DNA from: Methylonatrum sp040877625
GTDB taxonomy: Bacteria; Pseudomonadota; Gammaproteobacteria; Nitrococcales; Aquisalimonadaceae
Reading direction: 5' to 3'
Length of the DNA stretch: 64,000 nt
NCBI GenBank assembly: GCA_040877625.1
Contig: JBBDNK010000005.1
Location: 1-64,000 of the forward strand
Shown here: piece after piece, positions 59,533-64,000 of the stretch
How positions within the stretch are numbered: position 1 is the first letter of the stretch
Layout of the letters: every line of letters begins with the position of its first letter
Program-made: the position numbers and the translations under genes
Notes under the pieces: generated by a model
What the model was told of the DNA's origin: nothing
Database searches by the model: none
What the model saw: only the letters and a program-made list of their open reading frames with translations

Positions 59533-60056
59533 TGTTCGGCGTCCAGTCGTTTCAGTTCGTTGACGATCTGTTGTACCACCGCGGTAATGGCGCCGCCGTC
59601 CGTGTTGACGGTTATGGTGGCGGTGTCGCGGTAGAGCGGCTCCCGCTGCTCCATCAGTTGATTGAGGCGGGCCTCGGGGTCATCGGTCATGAGCAGGGGG
59701 CGGCGGCGGTCGCGCCTGGTCCTTCTCAATTGTTCGGCCACGGAAGTTTGAAGATAGATCACCACGCCGCGACTGCGTAACGCAAGGCGGTTGTTTTCCG
59801 CAAGGACGGCACCGCCGCCGGTCGCCAGTACGATCCCATCGCGTGTCGTCAGCTGTTCGATCATATCCTCTTCCCGACGACGAAAACCGGCCTCGCCCTC
59901 TATGTCGAATATCCGCGGCAGGTCGACACCGGTGTGGGCTTCTATCTCCCGGTCGCTATCCAGAAAACGCAGGCCAAGGGTTTTCGCCAGCCGCTTGCCG
60001 ATGGTCGATTTTCCGGCGCCCATGGGGCCGATTAAAAAGAGACGACTGTGTTGCAT
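59529..60056 (-). CDS. aroK: Shikimate kinase
   Basis: P-loop kinase of 175 residues, ATG at 60056 (a longer frame to 60086 is unlikely). Walker A 'GPMGAGKSTIGKRLA', substrate-binding 'DSDREIEAHTG', 'FRRREED' and 'LATGGGAVL' are clear. Phosphorylates shikimate. It precedes aroB with a 4-base overlap and follows pilQ after 149 bases that contain a hairpin. Confidence 0.96.
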   Translation of the reverse strand: MQHSRLFLIGPMGAGKSTIGKRLAKTLGLRFLDSDREIEAHTGVDLPRIFDIEGEAGFRRREEDMIEQLTTRDGIVLATGGGAVLAENNRLALRSRGVVIYLQTSVAEQLRRTRRDRRRPLLMTDDPEARLNQLMEQREPLYRDTATITVNTDGGAITAVVQQIVNELKRLDAEQ

Positions 60057-60155
60057 GGTTACTAACCTTCTCGAACGTATTGCCATGTCTCAGAGGTTAT
60101 CTGCATTGACACATCGCGGGGGCAAGCAGATACAAGCGACTATCCAAATACAAGA

Positions 60156-60172
60156 GGGCCGCGGTGCGGCCC
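60156..60172 (-). terminator. Hairpin between pilQ and aroK
   Basis: GGGCCGC and GCGGCCC make a 7-base stem with a 3-base loop. On the minus strand it lies 34 bases after the pilQ stop and is followed by the T-containing CTCTTGTATTT. It probably ends or attenuates the pil transcript before aroK. Confidence 0.55.
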
Positions 60173-60205
60173 CCTTGCGCAGGAATGTCGCCGGTATGGC
60201 ACGTC

Positions 60206-62350
60206 TTAGTTGGCGCTGGATGAGCTCAGGCTTTCTTCCAGAATCCGTGGCGTGACGAAAATCAGCAGTTCGCTGTTGTTGTCGACGTCAAGGTTGGTCC
60301 GGAACAGCCATCCAATGCCCGGTAGAGAACCGAAAAACGGTACCCGCGACACAACGTTGCGGCGATCGCGCTCATAAATTCCGCCAAGCACCACGGTCTC
60401 GCCGTTGTCGACCAGTACCTGGGTCGTCACGGACTGGGTATCGATGCTGGGCACGCCGCCGAAAACGGTTCCGACCGTGTCCTTGCTGACCTCGATGTCC
60501 ATGATGATACGGTCATCGGGCGTGATTTGCGGTGTGACGTCCAGGGCCAGGACAGCTTCCTGGAACGACACGCTGGTGGCGCCGCTGGCCGAGGCTTCCT
60601 GGTAAGGGATCTCCACACCCTGCTTGATGCTGGCGGTGCGTTGGTTGGCGGTAATGACGCGCGGGCTGGAGACGATTTCACCCCGGCCTTCGCTTTCCAG
60701 AGCCGACAGTTCGAGCTGCAGGAGGCGGTCGCCGATGCGGCCGACCGCAAGACCCACGGAGCCTGCCGCACCAGTCACGGGCAGATCGACCAGCATACCT
60801 TCGGATCCGCCGACGACGAAACCGGTGGTACCGGGTGACAAGCCGCCGGGGCGCGTACCTCCTACCTGAATGCCGTCGTTGTCACCGACATCGCCACGAC
60901 CGCTGGCACCGAAGCGGACACCCAGTTCGCGACTGAAATCATCGTTGGCGATGACGATGCGCGATTCGATCAGCACCTGCCGAACCGGGACGTCGAGTCG
61001 GTTGAGCAGCGCACGGATGTCGGAAAGATTGCGATCCGTATCGCGGATGATAAGTGTATTGGTTCGGTCGTCGAGGGTCACATGGCCACGCTCGGACATC
61101 AAGGTTGTATCCCCGGAGCGCAGCAGTTCCGCCAATTCACTGGCCTTCGCATAGTTCACCTGGAAGTATTCCGAGCGCAACGGCGCCAACTCCTCGATCT
61201 CCTGGCGAGCCTGCAGGTCCAGGCGTTCGCGCTCGGAGATCTCCTCGGCAGGCGCAACCAGCATGACGTTATCAACAATGCGCTTGTCCAGACCCTTGGT
61301 ACGCAGGATGATATCCAGCGCCTGATCCCAGGGTACATTCTGCAGGCGCAGGGTCAGGTTGCCGGTGACGGAATCGCTTACGACAACGTTCAGACCGGTA
61401 AAATCGGCAATCAGCTGCAGCACCGAGCGAATCTCGATGTCCTGGAAATTCAGAGACAGGCGTTCACCCGTATACTGCGGGTCCTCGCGTGCCCGGCGCT
61501 CTTCTTCCGCGGGCGTAATCGGGGTGAATTCGATGGTGAAGACCTTACCGCTCTGATAACCCAGATAGTCGTAATTGCCCGTGGGCGAGATGACCATGCG
61601 TACATCGTTGCCGTCCTGGCGAGTCTCGATGGTTTCAACGGGGGTGGCGAAGTCGACCACATTCAGCCGGCGCTGAAAGCGCTCCGCGGCGCGGGCGTTC
61701 TCGAAGCGGGCGACAATGCGGTTGCCATCCCGCAGCAGATCAACCTGCGCGCGGTCGTCAGTGAGCTCGACCAGTACCCGCCCGGTGCCTTCGTCGCTGC
61801 GGCGGAAGTCGATGTCCTCGATCTCGGTTCTCGCGGTGCCCGCGCGCGCGGCCGAAGGTGCCGTGGCGGTGCGGGGCGCCATGTCAGGCGCGGTGCGGGC
61901 CGTGTCCCCGTCTCGCTCACGGAGGTAGATATTGAAGGTGTTGCCGTCGAGCTCGGTATCGTAGGCGAGCATGCTGGCCAGTTGCACTACAACGCGCGTA
62001 CGGCCTCCGGCCTCGGCGGTACTGACGCCTTCCACAACGCCAACGCCGATGGGGAGCGCGCGTTCCGCCAGCCGGTTTCGCGTGTTCGCGAAATCAAAGG
62101 TGATGCGCGCGGGGTCATCGATGGTGAAACTGCTGGGGGTCTCGGGCTCGCCATCGAGTTTCAGAGAGATCTGCACCTGATTGCCCGGCAGCGTCGCGTA
62201 GGTAATCTCCCGCAGCGAGCTCTCGGCGCTTGCAATGCCGGTGTAGACGAGAGACAACAGCATTACGGCCACCGTGACCACCCAAGGCCTTCGGTCTGGT
62301 GCTGTCCAGGAGGCGTCGTCGCGCATGTTCATGGATCCGTTTATCGTCAT
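60206..62350 (-). CDS. pilQ: Type IV pilus secretin PilQ
   Basis: Outer-membrane secretin of 714 residues. GAGGGAG precedes the ATG at 62350. After a signal segment come two AMIN-type domains (about residues 45-130 and 165-265), an STN/N0 domain ('VSLNFQDIEIRSVLQLIADFTGLNVVVSD'), an N1 domain and the secretin barrel ('VPFFGSLPGIGWLF', 'ELLIFVTPRIL'). It forms the exit pore for the pilus fibre. It follows pilP after 19 bases. Confidence 0.96.
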   Translation of the reverse strand: MTINGSMNMRDDASWTAPDRRPWVVTVAVMLLSLVYTGIASAESSLREITYATLPGNQVQISLKLDGEPETPSSFTIDDPARITFDFANTRNRLAERALPIGVGVVEGVSTAEAGGRTRVVVQLASMLAYDTELDGNTFNIYLRERDGDTARTAPDMAPRTATAPSAARAGTARTEIEDIDFRRSDEGTGRVLVELTDDRAQVDLLRDGNRIVARFENARAAERFQRRLNVVDFATPVETIETRQDGNDVRMVISPTGNYDYLGYQSGKVFTIEFTPITPAEEERRAREDPQYTGERLSLNFQDIEIRSVLQLIADFTGLNVVVSDSVTGNLTLRLQNVPWDQALDIILRTKGLDKRIVDNVMLVAPAEEISERERLDLQARQEIEELAPLRSEYFQVNYAKASELAELLRSGDTTLMSERGHVTLDDRTNTLIIRDTDRNLSDIRALLNRLDVPVRQVLIESRIVIANDDFSRELGVRFGASGRGDVGDNDGIQVGGTRPGGLSPGTTGFVVGGSEGMLVDLPVTGAAGSVGLAVGRIGDRLLQLELSALESEGRGEIVSSPRVITANQRTASIKQGVEIPYQEASASGATSVSFQEAVLALDVTPQITPDDRIIMDIEVSKDTVGTVFGGVPSIDTQSVTTQVLVDNGETVVLGGIYERDRRNVVSRVPFFGSLPGIGWLFRTNLDVDNNSELLIFVTPRILEESLSSSSAN

Positions 62351-62369
62351 TGTTATCGACTCCCTCTAA

Positions 62370-62921
62370 TCATTCTCTCGTCGCCAGTGCCGCGTTTCGT
62401 TCCGTCCAGGAACGTTCTCCTGTACGCACGAGTTCCACCACTTCGATGCGTTGCTCGGTTACGCTGACTATCCGCCCGTGATTCTGGCCCACATAGTTAC
62501 CTTCCTTTACCCGATGTACCACTCCCTGCGGGTCGCGTACCAGCCCCCAGCGCTCACCCTGCCCCTCCAGTAGCCCGGCCATGCGCAGGGCGTCCAGCGG
62601 GAACTGCTCAAGTGATTCCTTGGCGCGGTTCGGATCAGGCCGTGGACCGGACCCCGCCACGTCGGTGCTTTCCCGCTGGGCGAAACTCAGCCGATCGAAT
62701 GGATCACGCTCCAGCGTGGTGGGGTAGTGATGCGTCGGCGCCGGTTCCGGCTCCTCGAACGGCGGTAGCGCCGGTGCCGGTCTGGCATTGATCTGGTCGA
62801 TGTAGGCCTGAAGATCGCTGGTATCCTGCGTGCAGCCGACAAGCAGTACCGAACCGAACAGCGTCAGCGCAAGGGCTGCACCCTTGGACTCGCGGAACAG
62901 GGGCATCATTGTCCGTATCAT
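62370..62921 (-). CDS. pilP: Type IV pilus assembly lipoprotein PilP
   Basis: Lipoprotein of 183 residues with lipobox 'LVGC' (Cys about residue 30), a Pro-rich linker, then the beta domain 'LDALRMAGLLEGQGERWGLVRDPQGVVHRVKEGNYVGQNHGRI', which is the PilP core. It links the inner-membrane PilN/PilO complex with PilQ. Its start overlaps pilO by 4 bases. Confidence 0.95.
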   Translation of the reverse strand: MIRTMMPLFRESKGAALALTLFGSVLLVGCTQDTSDLQAYIDQINARPAPALPPFEEPEPAPTHHYPTTLERDPFDRLSFAQRESTDVAGSGPRPDPNRAKESLEQFPLDALRMAGLLEGQGERWGLVRDPQGVVHRVKEGNYVGQNHGRIVSVTEQRIEVVELVRTGERSWTERNAALATRE

Positions 62922-63526
62922 CGTGACGCCTCCGTATCTTCATCCAGGTACCAGTACGTGCGAGCCGTCGCACTCATGGTGAGTTGCGATGACTGATCCC
63001 CTCCGGCGCGAGCGATATTGACATTATGCAGAGTCACGATCCGTGGCAGGTTGGCCACGTCGCTGATGAAGCGCCCGAACTGGTGGTAAGTGCCTCGCAC
63101 CCGCAGCTCGATGGGCAGTTCGGCGTAAAAGTCGCGGCGCGCGTGGGTGCCTGGGCGGAACAGTTCAAACTCAAGGCCCGCGGCGAGGCCGGCCTGCGAT
63201 ATGTCTACCAGCAACGCCGGAACTTCCACGCGGCTGGGTAGCTCCCGCAGTCGGGATTCAAGGGAGGTCTTCATGTCCTCCAGAAGTTGCTCGTAGCCTT
63301 CAACGTTGGCGGCGCGCCGCTGTTTCTGCTCGAACTCCGAGCGCAATTGCTGCTCCTGACCCTGAACCCGCTCCAGCTCCAGTTGCTGATCCTTCCAGTC
63401 GAAGTGCCAGCCGGCAGCCACCACGGCGACAAAAATCGCCACGATGACAACCGCCTTGATGGCCCAGGGCCAGTTGGCGATATTGTTGATATCGAGCTCG
63501 CTGAGCTCAACGCCCTGAACTTTCAT
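62918..63526 (-). CDS. pilO: Type IV pilus assembly protein PilO
   Basis: Bitopic inner-membrane protein of 202 residues: a helix near residues 24-44, a coiled coil (about 50-85), then the ferredoxin-like domain with 'ELPIELRVRGTYHQFGRFISDVANLPRIVTLHNVNI'. Forms a dimer with PilN. ATGA overlaps on both sides. Confidence 0.95.
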   Translation of the reverse strand: MKVQGVELSELDINNIANWPWAIKAVVIVAIFVAVVAAGWHFDWKDQQLELERVQGQEQQLRSEFEQKQRRAANVEGYEQLLEDMKTSLESRLRELPSRVEVPALLVDISQAGLAAGLEFELFRPGTHARRDFYAELPIELRVRGTYHQFGRFISDVANLPRIVTLHNVNIARAGGDQSSQLTMSATARTYWYLDEDTEASR

Positions 63527-64000
63527 CCGGCGTCCTCCCCGTCTTCCGTGTCATTGCCGGGTGCGCTCTGGATTACGCGCAATGTGAAGTCGCTGACCCG
63601 GATGCCGTCCTGCTGGCGGACTTCGATTACGGTCAGGTCGGGATCCTGAAGCCAGTCCGAGCCGTCCAGCCGCTCCATATAGCTGGAGACGCGTGCGTTG
63701 GACTGTCCCACGCCCGTAAGCGTCAGGTTGGGGCCTTCCTGACTCAGCGACTGAAGATAAAGTCCCTCGGGCAGGGTAAGCACCATCTGTTCGAACATGT
63801 GCACGATCTGCGGGCGCTCGCTCTGCAGGTCCTTGATCACTTCCATCCGGGCGTTCAGTTGATCGCGGACGGCTTCCAACTCCCGGATCCGGGTGATCTG
63901 CCGATCCAGTGAACGGATTTCCGTTCGCAGCATGTTGTTGCGCAGGTCGTGATAATCGATCTGACCGGACAGGTGGGTCCGACCCCCTAGCCAGACGCCG
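63523..64000 (-). CDS. pilN: Type IV pilus assembly protein PilN (cut by window edge)
   Basis: The frame stays open from its stop at 63523 to the window edge; an internal ATG at 63933 is not the real start, because the preceding codons read '...SGQIDYHDLRNN', as in the PilN coiled coil. Seen here are the coiled coil, the ferredoxin-like domain ('LPEGLYLQSLSQEGPNLTLTGVGQSNARVSSYMERL') and an acidic tail. The N-terminal cytoplasmic tail and membrane helix lie outside the window. Confidence 0.93.
   Translation of the reverse strand, partial: GVWLGGRTHLSGQIDYHDLRNNMLRTEIRSLDRQITRIRELEAVRDQLNARMEVIKDLQSERPQIVHMFEQMVLTLPEGLYLQSLSQEGPNLTLTGVGQSNARVSSYMERLDGSDWLQDPDLTVIEVRQQDGIRVSDFTLRVIQSAPGNDTEDGEDAG

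Noticed and set aside
61082..62467. 461-codon frame on the plus strand
   Set aside because: Antisense to pilQ; shadow frame.

Overview
The window (about 64 kb, high GC, dense coding, many ATGA stop-start overlaps) looks like the chromosome of a gammaproteobacterium. The block pilNOPQ-aroK-aroB-dgt-gltB-gltD-hemE at the right end is typical of that class. Ectoine-like genes and high GC suggest a halophilic Ectothiorhodospiraceae-type organism, but this is inference. I saw no rRNA, tRNA, CRISPR array or insertion sequence.

0-6.2 kb (minus strand except the last gene) is an orphan type VI secretion island. It holds an Hcp tube protein, a papain-like Cys/His effector candidate, two tandem paralogous beta-propeller lipoproteins that may be immunity proteins, and a second pair made of a pesticin-type muramidase with an apparent internal deletion and an LprI-type lysozyme inhibitor. 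The second pair lies between two ~195-bp direct repeats, each carrying the start of the neighbouring AstE/AspA-type deacylase gene. 6.2-11.6 kb holds a monoacylglycerol-lipase-type hydrolase, envelope proteins of unknown role, an outer-membrane barrel and a rhomboid protease.

11.7-30 kb is an unusual arsenic island. A 14-gene plus-strand operon (14104-28014) encodes four ArsI-type VOC proteins (two with all expected ligands, two with lost ligands), a small Cys-rich protein, an ArsM with a long Cys-rich tail, a complete PstSCAB transporter, an MMPL/RND exporter with a LolA-like partner, a SufS-type cysteine desulfurase beside a degenerate NifU/IscU-like protein, and an outer-membrane barrel. 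A convergent minus-strand pair encodes a PadR repressor and an ArsO-like flavoprotein with a Cys-rich tail. A LuxR-type regulator with a Cys-rich N-terminal half lies just upstream. An ArsS radical SAM enzyme at 48 kb could take methylated arsenic on to arsenosugars.

30.2-36.6 kb (minus strand, AT-richer at its 5' end) is an ACP-dependent biosynthetic cluster of a type I do not know. It encodes EctA-like and EctC-like proteins without EctB, a fold-III PLP decarboxylase, an AMP-ligase, an acyl carrier protein with its own AcpS, a hotdog protein resembling 3-aminobutyryl-CoA ammonia-lyase, and an MFS exporter. This suggests carrier-bound amino-acid chemistry leading to an ectoine-like cyclic product.

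36.8-41.7 kb is a TetR-RND tripartite-type efflux locus. The rest is housekeeping: small proteins, an APH/ATPase fusion, aroE, DUF47-PiT phosphate uptake, hemB, arsS, a Nudix hydrolase, hemE, gltBD, dgt, aroBK and the pil genes (pilN runs off the right edge). A 38-bp inverted-repeat element, found twice singly and once as a 58-bp perfect palindrome, lies exactly at gene 3' ends so that its stem contains the stop codon.
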